Shown here piece after piece: positions 37,142 through 45,065 of a stretch of DNA of 64,000 bases (positions are counted from its first letter, which is position 1; each line of letters opens with the position of its first letter). The notes beneath the pieces are model-generated. The model saw only the letters and a program-made list of their open reading frames with translations, ran no database searches and was not told the origin of the DNA. The translations under genes were made by a program, and so were the position numbers. Location: NCBI GenBank assembly GCA_018660825.1, contig JABJJO010000089.1:1-64000 (forward strand). The letters are read 5' to 3'. This stretch comes from Planctomycetaceae bacterium. Its GTDB lineage: Bacteria; Planctomycetota; Planctomycetia; Pirellulales; Pirellulaceae.

Positions 37142-40100
37142 GTGCTCAATGCCATCATCCGATTTTCGCTTCGCTACCGTATGCTGGTTGTCCTCACCAG
37201 TGTCGTGATGCTGATCTACGGTTCCTACTTGGCAACCACAATGCCAATCGACGTCTTTCCTGACCTCGATCGCCCTCGAGTAATTATCATCACCGAATGC
37301 GAGGGACTTGCCACTGAGGAAGTCGAATCACTCGTCACTCAGCCCATCGAACTGACGCTACTCGGAGCCACAGGTGTCCAAGATGTACGTAGCCAAACAA
37401 CTGCCGGATTAACCGTCATTTATGTTGAATTCAGCTGGGAAACTGATATTCGCACGGCACGGCAAACCGTTCAAGAAAGATTATCGACTCTCGAAAACGT
37501 ATTGCCCGAGGGAATCAATCCGCAGATGACACCGCCATCTTCGATTATGGGCCAGGTGGTCATTGCTGGGATCTATCGACAACTGGGTCCAAATGGTGGT
37601 GAACTAACCGTCATTGAAAAGACCGATTACGTCGTTGAAGTTATCACACACCAACAAACACGCGACGTTGAATTAAAGGTCTGGCAGGTTAGAGACCGTC
37701 ATGACCAAAGCACATGGAAATCGGTCGCTTTTGATAATTTCAAATGGGCCGCAGGTACTGTAAATCTCGAGCAACCCAAAACCAATATCAACAGCGGATC
37801 CACCCAAGCAACCATTAACATCGGTGGCAACTCACATGTAGTTCAGTTCCAAACAACGACGCAGCGCAATATGGCATTACGCACCCTCTCGGATTGGGTG
37901 ATTCGCCCACGAATCAAAATCGTGCAAGGCGTTGCCGAAGTCTTCCAAATGGGTGCGGATCGCAAACAATATCAAATACTCGTCGATCCCAGTGCCTTAA
38001 TTGAATATGGAGTGACACTGCAGGACGTTGAACAAGCACTTGATGAAAGCAACATCAATACCAGCGGAAGTTTCGCTATTACGGGCGAAACTGAACGCCC
38101 CATCAGAATTATTGGTCGACTCGGACCTTCTACTAGTGTTGTCTTAGATGACCTGAGAAAAGTACCCGTCAAAGTTCATGAGCGGCGGACGGTATTGTTA
38201 AGTCAGGTTGCTCGAGTCACTGAAGGCCCCCAGTTTAAACGGGGCGACGGTAGCATTAATGGTCGAACCGGCGTGGTTTTTACTATTGTCAAACAACCGC
38301 ATGTGGACACTCGCGAATTAACAGACAACGTCGCAGTAGCATTAGCAGAAGTTGAAGCATCTTTGCCGTTAGACATGGTGATCAACTCCGAACTCTTTCG
38401 CCTGAAGAACTTTATCGATCGCGGAATCTACAATGTCGGTGAGGCATTGGTCGTCGGTGCTCTGTTGGTCATCATTATCCTGTTTCTATTCTTGTTGAAT
38501 TTCCGAACTACCTTTATCACACTCACAGCCATTCCATTATCACTGGTTATTACCACACTAGTATTTCGGCTCATTGGTTATCTTTCTGGAACCGAGTTGT
38601 CTATTAACGTGATGACGCTGGGCGGGTTGGCCGTTGCGATGGGCGAATTAGTCGATGATGCAATTGTCGATGTCGAAAATATCTTCCGTCGGTTAAGAGA
38701 AAATAATTCAGCAGATCGACCTAAATCTGCAATCCAAGTTGTTTATGAGGCGAGCAAGGAAATTCGTAGTGCCATCGTCTTTGGAACGGTAGTCGTCATC
38801 CTTGTGTTTTTACCATTGTTCGCTCTGTCCGGCGTAGAAGGGCGCCTGTTTACACCACTGGGCGTCGCCTATATCGTCTCAATCCTCGCTTCACTGCTCG
38901 TGTCATTAACGGTAACGCCAGTTTTGTCGCTCTATTTATTACCAAACTCTCAGGCGGCACATCGTGAAAAAGAGGGTATCTTGCTACGGATACTCAAAAA
39001 AATTGCAGCACAGTTAATCCGATTCAGTATGGCTTGGCCACGAACATTGTTATTCATAACTTGGATTGGCGTCGTATTCGCCGGGTGGCAATTCATGCAA
39101 TTAGGACGCGATTTTCTACCGCAGTTTGATGAAGGTAGTGTCCAAGTGAACATCAATATGCCGCCTGGGTCGTCACTCGATGCATCCAATCGCACCTCAG
39201 CCATTATTGATGCTAAGTTTCAAAGCATGCAAAAGTCAGCGACCAATCCCGAGGGGCAAGTGTTGAATTTTGTTCGTCGTACGGGGCGAGCAGAAATGGA
39301 TGAACATGCGAATCCGGTCCACATGGGTGAATACATCCTGAGCATGAATCCCGCCGCCCACCAACAACGCGAAGAGATGATTGGTAATTTACTCCAGGAA
39401 TTGCGGGCGGAAGTGCCGGGTGTCGACATTGAAGTCGAACAACCACTGGCGCATCTGATTAGCCACATGGTGTCTGGTGTCTATGCGCAAATCGCGATCA
39501 AAATATATGGTGACGACCTCGACAAGCTTAAACAACTTGGTGAGCAGGTGCGTACGGCTATCGAAACAGTTCCGGGCGTCACGCCACCAGTAGTCGAACC
39601 GATCCAAAAAACCGAAGAACTACACATTCACCTAAGATCAGATGACCTTGCTTATTATGGAGTTACCCGAACCTACGTTGCACAGATATTGCAGACTGCG
39701 TTGCAAGGTGAAGTAGTTTCGCAAGTGCTCGAGGGCCAGCGTCGGTTCGATCTATTTATTCGCTTAGAAGAGCGATACCGCACGGATTATGCAAATCTGG
39801 GACGACTAAGGATTGACCTACCGGATCAACGCGGACAGATAGAACTACGCGCAGTAGCAAATGTGGGGCCCGGTACAGGTCCTAATGCGATCAATCGTGA
39901 AAACTCTCGACGTCGAATCGTGATTCGTTGTAATACACAGGGTCGTGATCTTGCCAGCACCGTCGCCGAAATTGAGCAACGCATAAGCGAGCACGTGGTC
40001 ATGCCAACCGGATATTTTGTGGAGTACGGAGGGCAGTTTGAAAGTCAACAACGAGCGACAAGGTTGATATTCATCTTGGCCGGAGTGTCAGTGGTAGGCA

Positions 40101-40606
40101 TGTTTATTGTCTTGTTAATCCTCTTTCCATCGGTACGCATTGTATTGCAGATTCTCAATGCACTACCGACTGCATTTATTGGCGGTGTGATCGCACTGGT
40201 TTTAACACAACAAAATTTAACGGTGGCCAGTCTCGTAGGCTTTATTTCCCTCGGTGGGATCTCGGTTCGCAACGGGATTCTGCTAGTCACGCATTATGTA
40301 CATCTCGTGAAGGAAGAAGGCGAAACGTTTACTAAGAAGATGATATTGCGTGGCAGTTTAGAGCGGTTAGCACCCGTGTTGATGACTGCCTTGACTGCGG
40401 GAATCGGCTTGATCCCCTTGGTGTTAGGAGGTCAAGAACCTGGTCGAGAGATTCTTTACCCGGTGGCTACTGTGATCTTAGGCGGCTTAATCACATCCAC
40501 CTTCTGTGAATTTTTGATTCACCCTGGTATCTTCTGGGAATTCAGTGGCAAAGACGCTGTGAGCATGGCCCAAAAAGACCATCTCGAAGAAATCGTGGAC
40601 GCATAA
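37142..40606 (+). CDS. heavy-metal efflux RND pump (CusA/CzcA family) with extra porter-domain insert
   Basis: The 1154-residue inner-membrane pump begins at GTG (GAGAGAA upstream). It has the 12-TM RND layout, the IDVFPDLDRPRVIIITECEG opening, and the HME-type helix-4 motif GGLAVAMGELVDDAIVDVENI with the paired acidic residues of the proton relay. The C-terminal half repeats the fold (FISLGGISVRNGILLVTHYV). Compared with CusA, about 90 residues (about 150-238, before LRTLSDWVIRPRI) are inserted into the first porter subdomain, with TDYVVEVITHQQTRDVELKVWQ and a Gly/Thr/Asn-rich strand-like part. The metal specificity cannot be told from the sequence. Third gene of the CusCBA-like operon. Confidence 0.92.
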   Translation: MLNAIIRFSLRYRMLVVLTSVVMLIYGSYLATTMPIDVFPDLDRPRVIIITECEGLATEEVESLVTQPIELTLLGATGVQDVRSQTTAGLTVIYVEFSWETDIRTARQTVQERLSTLENVLPEGINPQMTPPSSIMGQVVIAGIYRQLGPNGGELTVIEKTDYVVEVITHQQTRDVELKVWQVRDRHDQSTWKSVAFDNFKWAAGTVNLEQPKTNINSGSTQATINIGGNSHVVQFQTTTQRNMALRTLSDWVIRPRIKIVQGVAEVFQMGADRKQYQILVDPSALIEYGVTLQDVEQALDESNINTSGSFAITGETERPIRIIGRLGPSTSVVLDDLRKVPVKVHERRTVLLSQVARVTEGPQFKRGDGSINGRTGVVFTIVKQPHVDTRELTDNVAVALAEVEASLPLDMVINSELFRLKNFIDRGIYNVGEALVVGALLVIIILFLFLLNFRTTFITLTAIPLSLVITTLVFRLIGYLSGTELSINVMTLGGLAVAMGELVDDAIVDVENIFRRLRENNSADRPKSAIQVVYEASKEIRSAIVFGTVVVILVFLPLFALSGVEGRLFTPLGVAYIVSILASLLVSLTVTPVLSLYLLPNSQAAHREKEGILLRILKKIAAQLIRFSMAWPRTLLFITWIGVVFAGWQFMQLGRDFLPQFDEGSVQVNINMPPGSSLDASNRTSAIIDAKFQSMQKSATNPEGQVLNFVRRTGRAEMDEHANPVHMGEYILSMNPAAHQQREEMIGNLLQELRAEVPGVDIEVEQPLAHLISHMVSGVYAQIAIKIYGDDLDKLKQLGEQVRTAIETVPGVTPPVVEPIQKTEELHIHLRSDDLAYYGVTRTYVAQILQTALQGEVVSQVLEGQRRFDLFIRLEERYRTDYANLGRLRIDLPDQRGQIELRAVANVGPGTGPNAINRENSRRRIVIRCNTQGRDLASTVAEIEQRISEHVVMPTGYFVEYGGQFESQQRATRLIFILAGVSVVGMFIVLLILFPSVRIVLQILNALPTAFIGGVIALVLTQQNLTVASLVGFISLGGISVRNGILLVTHYVHLVKEEGETFTKKMILRGSLERLAPVLMTALTAGIGLIPLVLGGQEPGREILYPVATVILGGLITSTFCEFLIHPGIFWEFSGKDAVSMAQKDHLEEIVDA

Positions 40607-40741
40607 CTACACTCACGCTATTTCCCGTTCATTGAGTTGCGAGAGTCAATTAAATTTCATGTGCGTCGTTAATCAATAACAATGTATGCATTCACCCATT
40701 GCCAAAAATATACGGATAAAATAGACTGGACAATTCAATTA

Positions 40742-40814
40742 TCCCCTGTAGCTCAGTTGGTAGAGCAGTCGGCTGTTAACCGACTTGTCGCAAGTTCGAG
40801 TCTTGCCGGGGGAG
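40742..40814 (+). tRNA. tRNA-Asn (anticodon GTT)
   Basis: A complete 73-nt cloverleaf: acceptor TCCCCTG pairs with CGGGGGA (one T-G wobble), D arm around GCTCAGTTGGTAGAGC, anticodon stem GTCGG/CCGAC with loop CTGTTAA giving anticodon GTT, T arm GCAAG/CTTGC with TTCGAGT loop, discriminator G as is usual for Asn. CCA is not encoded. It is followed 7 nt later by a very strong terminator. Confidence 0.96.
40788..40811 (+). repeat. direct repeat copy 1, 3' half of tRNA-Asn
   Basis: These 24 nt, covering the variable-region end, T arm and part of the acceptor 3' strand, recur exactly at 41165-41188, 377 nt away. They begin TCGCAAGTTCGAG and end GCCGGGG. A repeat covering the tRNA 3' half is the usual form of an attachment site for tRNA-targeting elements. 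Confidence 0.85.
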
Positions 40815-40820
40815 CTTCCA

Positions 40821-40856
40821 AAGGCCCCCATACATTTATGTATGGGGGCCTTTTTT
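40821..40856 (+). terminator. Rho-independent terminator of tRNA-Asn
   Basis: A perfect 14-bp stem (AAGGCCCCCATACA with its complement), loop TTTA, followed by six T residues counting from the stem end. It separates the tRNA transcript from the GIY-YIG gene and rules out the long reading frame that runs through the tRNA. Confidence 0.93.
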
Positions 40857-40870
40857 ATTGGATATGTCAC

Positions 40871-41137
40871 ATGTCTGACGTCTTTTATGTATACGTTTTG
40901 CGTAGCAAAACAACGGGAAAGCACTACACCGGACAAACGTCCAATCTCCAGAGGCGGATGATACAACATAACAACAGCCATTTCCCAACGAGCTTTACCG
41001 CTCGTAACCCAGGGCCCTGGATATTAATACATTTCGAACAATTCGCTACGCGTAAGGAAGCAATACGACGCGAGCGATGGCTTAAATCTGGCGTCGGTCG
41101 ACAGTGGCTGGCCGTTTCCATCTCACGCGGATCGTAG
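40871..41137 (+). CDS. GIY-YIG nuclease family protein (88 aa)
   Basis: The 88-residue product is a single GIY-YIG domain: FYVYVLRSKTTGKHYTGQTSN holds the first signature (YVY then YTG, with Thr in place of the usual Ile), NLQRRMIQHN the conserved Arg, and KEAIRRERWLKSG the conserved Glu. This is the minimal YhbQ-like form. Longer family members are homing endonucleases or UvrC; for the stand-alone form cleavage is plausible but unproven. I start at the ATG at 40871; an in-frame start at 40682 would translate the tRNA and its terminator. The gene lies exactly between tRNA-Asn and a partial copy of that tRNA, which suggests a tRNA-associated mini-element. Confidence 0.88.
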   Translation: MSDVFYVYVLRSKTTGKHYTGQTSNLQRRMIQHNNSHFPTSFTARNPGPWILIHFEQFATRKEAIRRERWLKSGVGRQWLAVSISRGS

Positions 41138-41149
41138 GAGGGTTAACCG

Positions 41150-41164
41150 TCCGCCGCAGGCGGA
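41150..41164 (+). repeat. 15-nt hairpin inserted in the tRNA-Asn duplicate
   Basis: TCCGCC-GCA-GGCGGA is a perfect 6-bp inverted repeat with a 3-nt loop. It replaces the variable region of the duplicated tRNA. It looks like a small REP/palindromic element; I see no second copy elsewhere in the window. Confidence 0.7.
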
Positions 41165-41188
41165 TCGCAAGTTCGAGTCTTGCCGGGG
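41165..41188 (+). repeat. direct repeat copy 2 of tRNA-Asn 3' half
   Basis: Exact 24-nt copy of 40788-40811. Together the copies bracket the terminator and the GIY-YIG gene, as attL/attR sites would. Confidence 0.85.
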
Positions 41189-41253
41189 TAGATATGGCCG
41201 TACCGATACCACTGTCCTCGCTGAACTAGCCCAGCGACCTTCGGCGGGAACAT

Positions 41254-43524
41254 TCAGCGTTGGAATAGGAGCGTCGGTCCGATGGGCATTCGATAACGCG
41301 AGTAGGAATGATGTAGGTCTTCGAAAGCTGGCAGGCCTGCAGCACTGGTCACATTTTTGTTTCGAACCAGCAGACTGCGCCGCACAACGATGTCCGGATG
41401 GACTAGCGGTGAAAGGCCGTCAAAGCTGGCCGGGTCGCGAAAACGATCTCCGTCGGCAACCGCTGTCGACATCAGTAGAACGTAAGTGGCATTCTGCTGA
41501 AGGCGAACAGGCTTGTTCAAACGAATGTAGCGAAATGAGTCGCGATACTCTCCGGCGTCTTCTGGCGATACCTGACAGCGGGCGATCTCAATCTGTCCGT
41601 CTGTTTCGACGCGGAGAAGTCGCAGAACGTGATTCGCAGCAATCCGGCGTTTTTTATTCTGACCCAGCTGGGTGGAAGGTTGGTCGCGATCCCGCTCAGT
41701 CGGGACCGATCGGGCACCGCGGATGGATGCGTCTTTGTCAGGGGCGTCGAACATGCCAAGGTGAGTGACTAGCTTTTCACCGCTCCCCTTTTGCAGTTGG
41801 AATTCAAACCCAATTTCTCCAGTAACGTCGTTTCGCAGGTTATGCCAACCTGGATGAACGATCATTTCTGGACCGGCCGGTAGATTCAATTCTCGGGCGT
41901 AGCCACGGTTGTGGATTTGCTGAAGTGTTGCTGCCAATTCACGGACAACGTGATTAGAGGGGTCGTTGGAAGTGTTACCATCTTCATAAAGGTTCTCCTT
42001 CAGGTCATAGAAGACAGTCGGAGTGGAATCACCGCGTGATCCCCCTGACGCCCAAGGCATTGCCAGTCCGCCGTCCACGATGAGCTTGTGCGATCCCTGC
42101 CGGATTGCCAACGTGTCGTTGAGGTAGGGTGGTCCCAGATGGCAGAAGAAAACTCGCGGGCGTGTGTCGGGTACTTCGGGAGTTCCCCTCCAGTACGCGA
42201 ATACGTCGTAACTGTCCTGCGCTTCCTCGGGTGCAAGTGAGTGTCCGACAACATGGGCGAGCGTCGCATAGAGATCGGTCAACGATACAATCGAGTGGTT
42301 CAGTTTTCCGCCCTCAAGCACTGCGGGCCATGAAACCATGAAGGGAACTCGAATGCCGCCTTCCCAGAGTTTTGCTTTCTTGCCGCGTAGACCGCCGCTT
42401 TCCTGATTGCGGCCCAAGTTGTCGCCGGTGTTCGGCCCGTTGTCGCTGGTGAAGATGACGAGCGTATTTTCAATCAACTTATGACCGCTCCAGCGAGGAT
42501 CGTCGGTTGCTGTGAGCTTCTCCAAAAGCTTGCCAAAAACTACGTCGTTTTCCAGAACCATGTCCTCTCTATCACCCGCCACCACGTTATCAGAGTAACG
42601 GCTCTGCCCTTTAATCGGCGTTTCCGCAATCTCATCAGGAACTGCATAGTCTCCGTCTGGATGCCGTTGAAAGTGATTCGCGTTGGGCACGTAGTACAGA
42701 AAGAACGGTTCGTCAGACTTCGCTGACTGGCGATCGATAAACGCCTCAGCTTCACGTAGGTAAAGCGGGCCCAGGTTGCGCTGGTCCCAATCGGGTGCGG
42801 CGAGGATCCGTCCTTCGCGTTTCTTCATGCCGATCAATTGCATGCGACTGCGATCGGTGAAGGTGAACTGGTCGTTGCGAATCAGGACGCGCGGCTCTGT
42901 ATCAAGCGGATCTTCCATGTTTCCCGGCACGCCAAAGTATTCGTCGAATCCGTGATGAGTCGGACCGTCGAGTAACGGTTTCGTGAAATCCACATCGTGA
43001 AAGTGAAAATCGTCGGCAGGATTGCCTTCACCGTCGTCAAATGACAGGCCAACGTGGTATTTGCCAATGCCGGCCGTGCGATAACCGTTCTCCTGCAGCA
43101 TTTCAGGCATCGTTGTTAGCGCCCGCTGAATCATCGGAGTATTGGGGCCGTGAGGCAACCAACCTTGATTCTTCAGGTACGATCGATGAGCAAATCGTCC
43201 AGTCAACAGTGAATAGCGGGTTGAACTGCACATTGATGCCGGCGCATAACCATTCGTGAAAACAATCGAGGAGCGAGCAAAGCTTTCGAGGCTCGGAGTT
43301 CGCAACGTCCTTTCAATTGGCGTTGCATTGTGACCGAGGCGAACTCCAAGATACGCACTTGTGTCTCCCAGTCCCATGTCGTCAGCCATCATGATGATGA
43401 TATTGGGCTTCGCCGGGCGTTCTGCTCCTTTCACCGGCTCGCAGCGATATGACAACAGCACACACACCACGGCAAAAGTGCTCACGATGGACCGGACGGG
43501 TCGGTCAACTAAAAGAATGCTCAT
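41254..43524 (-). CDS. large secreted sulfatase with variant CSSTR motif and C-terminal extension
   Basis: The 756-residue protein has a hydrophobic N-terminus (about 10-35), the metal-binding NIIIMMADDMGLGDTSAYLG, and the active-site motif Cys99-Ser-Ser-Thr-Arg in ASMCSSTRYSLLTGR; Ser replaces the Pro/Ala at +2. GIGKYHVGLSFDD, FFLYYVPNANHFQRHPDG and TLVIFTSDNGPNTGDN follow the family pattern. Residues about 560-756 are an added domain, probably a beta-sandwich (GEIGFEFQLQKG..EKLVTHLGMFD), of a kind seen fused to planctomycete sulfatases. It is the first gene after the tRNA-Asn duplicate and, with its G/C-richer codons, probably part of an acquired block. Substrate unknown. Confidence 0.9.
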   Translation of the reverse strand: MSILLVDRPVRSIVSTFAVVCVLLSYRCEPVKGAERPAKPNIIIMMADDMGLGDTSAYLGVRLGHNATPIERTLRTPSLESFARSSIVFTNGYAPASMCSSTRYSLLTGRFAHRSYLKNQGWLPHGPNTPMIQRALTTMPEMLQENGYRTAGIGKYHVGLSFDDGEGNPADDFHFHDVDFTKPLLDGPTHHGFDEYFGVPGNMEDPLDTEPRVLIRNDQFTFTDRSRMQLIGMKKREGRILAAPDWDQRNLGPLYLREAEAFIDRQSAKSDEPFFLYYVPNANHFQRHPDGDYAVPDEIAETPIKGQSRYSDNVVAGDREDMVLENDVVFGKLLEKLTATDDPRWSGHKLIENTLVIFTSDNGPNTGDNLGRNQESGGLRGKKAKLWEGGIRVPFMVSWPAVLEGGKLNHSIVSLTDLYATLAHVVGHSLAPEEAQDSYDVFAYWRGTPEVPDTRPRVFFCHLGPPYLNDTLAIRQGSHKLIVDGGLAMPWASGGSRGDSTPTVFYDLKENLYEDGNTSNDPSNHVVRELAATLQQIHNRGYARELNLPAGPEMIVHPGWHNLRNDVTGEIGFEFQLQKGSGEKLVTHLGMFDAPDKDASIRGARSVPTERDRDQPSTQLGQNKKRRIAANHVLRLLRVETDGQIEIARCQVSPEDAGEYRDSFRYIRLNKPVRLQQNATYVLLMSTAVADGDRFRDPASFDGLSPLVHPDIVVRRSLLVRNKNVTSAAGLPAFEDLHHSYSRYRMPIGPTLLFQR

Positions 43525-43630
43525 AAAACTGGTAGCTCCCTTTCAACGCTAACCGGCTCAGATTGCGCAAGCGTAGGCTCAAACACAAAGGGTGCAATGA
43601 TACAGAGAAGGGGGGTGTGGTATCGAAGTT

Positions 43631-45013
43631 TCATTTTAGTCCCGATGATTTACGAGAGTCAATGTAAGCCTTGGCTTCAGTTGCAAGTTGGGCAAGGTTG
43701 GGAGCGGTTTTCTGCTCGTAGTCCTTGATGGACTTGCCGGCATCAACGACCGCTCTGTTTCTATCCTGAAAATCAGGATCATCGTTAAGGGATTTGCGGA
43801 TAGCGTTGCGCTTTTCGACGGTTGCGTCAACGCTTTCAAAGACATGGGGATAACGGGTTTCGAGTTTGACTTGTCGCTCGGTTGTTGCAGCGACGAGGAT
43901 TGCCAATTGCTTGTCGCCGGCGGCTTCGAGTTGGGCGCGGATCTGACCAAGTTCTGAAGTGAACCGCTGTTTCGGGACCCCATCCTCCTTGAACCTAGCG
44001 AGTTCGGGACGGGTGGAGAGGACGTAAGCGTCTTCAGCGCGGGAAGCTCTGTGGACCTCGGTTTCCATCGCCTTGAACTCAGGATCGCTGGCCTTGAGTT
44101 GTTGTTTCTTCTTCGCGATGAGTTTGCCGATTTGTTTGTGGGTGATGAAGGCATCCGCGTAGTCCGCGTGAAGATTAGCTTGGAGCTTGTCGTGTTTGGC
44201 TACAAGGTCGCGGTAGGCTTGATCCTCCAGTGTGAGGCGTGATTTAAGATTCATATACTCGAGTTTATAACGTTCTGTGGGGTCGCGTTTGACGGGAGCG
44301 CGGTCAGCCTGAATCACCGCGAGCTTCTTGCGTGTTTCAGTCCAATCTTTGCGCTGCCCAGTGGCTCTCCAAACGCGGACATTGTCGATAGAAGCGCCGG
44401 GCAGGTCAAACTGGAAAGCAAAGTATTGGCGGGTGCGATCAATGATGGGGTGTTTGCCGAGGACAAAATCATTATCACTCAGGTGAGCGATAATTTCGTC
44501 GTTCCAGTATTCAACAGTAATGGTCTGCCACTGACCGCTGCGAGATTTTCGGATGCAATCGCCTAGGTGAGCTGGGACAATCCCAGCGTCACGATCAATC
44601 GGCGTGTTGATCTGGAAGTGACCGGTATGGATCTGAGTGACGCTGTTGTAACCGCCGCCGCTGCCTGTCACGAGGCGCAGGTCTGTCGTTTTTCCGGATA
44701 GCTTGAAATCAAACTGGATGATCGTGTTATGGAAAGAAGGGTCTTTGAGGAAGACTCGTTTGGACTCGGTTGGTTCGACATCAGTGCGTAACAGCGCGCC
44801 GTCACGCAGGGCAAAATCGGCCTTGAAGCCCCAGCGATCATTGACAGTCTCTGGATCGAAGCCTTCGGAGAAGATAAGTTCACCGGGCGTGCACATCAAG
44901 GTACTGGGTGGATCGGGTTTCTCTGCAGTGGTTGTCGCACAAATAGAGATGCAGAATGCAAAGGCGCAAAGCAGAGAGACGGTGAGACGAGAGGTCATTT
45001 TGTGGTTTCGCAT
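43631..45013 (-). CDS. secreted LamG/3-keto-disaccharide-hydrolase-like protein with long coiled-coil region
   Basis: I start this at the ATG at 45013 (460 aa), which places a signal peptide (LTVSLLCAFAFCISICA) at the N-terminus; an earlier start at 45103 would overlap the preceding sulfatase and delay the signal by 30 residues. The first half (about 35-220) is a beta-sandwich of the LamG/DUF1080 sort (LIFSEGFDPETVNDRWGF, WQTITVEYWNDEIIAHL, IDNVRVWRATG). The second half (about 240-460) is strongly helical and charged, rich in Lys, Glu, Ala and Gln, probably a coiled coil. It follows the sulfatase at 45066 on the same strand and is likely cotranscribed. A glycan-binding or scaffolding role is inference. 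Confidence 0.72.
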   Translation of the reverse strand: MRNHKMTSRLTVSLLCAFAFCISICATTTAEKPDPPSTLMCTPGELIFSEGFDPETVNDRWGFKADFALRDGALLRTDVEPTESKRVFLKDPSFHNTIIQFDFKLSGKTTDLRLVTGSGGGYNSVTQIHTGHFQINTPIDRDAGIVPAHLGDCIRKSRSGQWQTITVEYWNDEIIAHLSDNDFVLGKHPIIDRTRQYFAFQFDLPGASIDNVRVWRATGQRKDWTETRKKLAVIQADRAPVKRDPTERYKLEYMNLKSRLTLEDQAYRDLVAKHDKLQANLHADYADAFITHKQIGKLIAKKKQQLKASDPEFKAMETEVHRASRAEDAYVLSTRPELARFKEDGVPKQRFTSELGQIRAQLEAAGDKQLAILVAATTERQVKLETRYPHVFESVDATVEKRNAIRKSLNDDPDFQDRNRAVVDAGKSIKDYEQKTAPNLAQLATEAKAYIDSRKSSGLK

Positions 45014-45065
45014 ATTGGTTTGGTGATTAATTTTACAGGCGGATTGGTCTTTTCCGAAGTAAAAG

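Larger units (their letters stand above)
41142..41190 (+). pseudogene. partial tRNA-Asn duplicate with hairpin insertion
   Basis: GTTAACCG (41142-41149), identical to the anticodon and 3' anticodon stem of tRNA-Asn, is followed by a 15-nt hairpin and then by 24 nt identical to the tRNA 3' half (41165-41188). In the real tRNA only ACTTG separates the two matching blocks. The 5' half (acceptor 5' strand, D arm) is absent, so no functional tRNA can form. It starts 4 nt after the GIY-YIG stop codon. Confidence 0.85.

Noticed and set aside
40682-40870. In-frame upstream extension of the GIY-YIG gene starting at 40682
   Set aside because: It would translate the tRNA-Asn gene and the terminator hairpin; the product before residue 64 has no domain.
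43636-44154. 172-codon frame on the same strand as the coiled-coil protein
   Set aside because: Out-of-frame shadow, Pro/Ser/Arg-rich, no start context.
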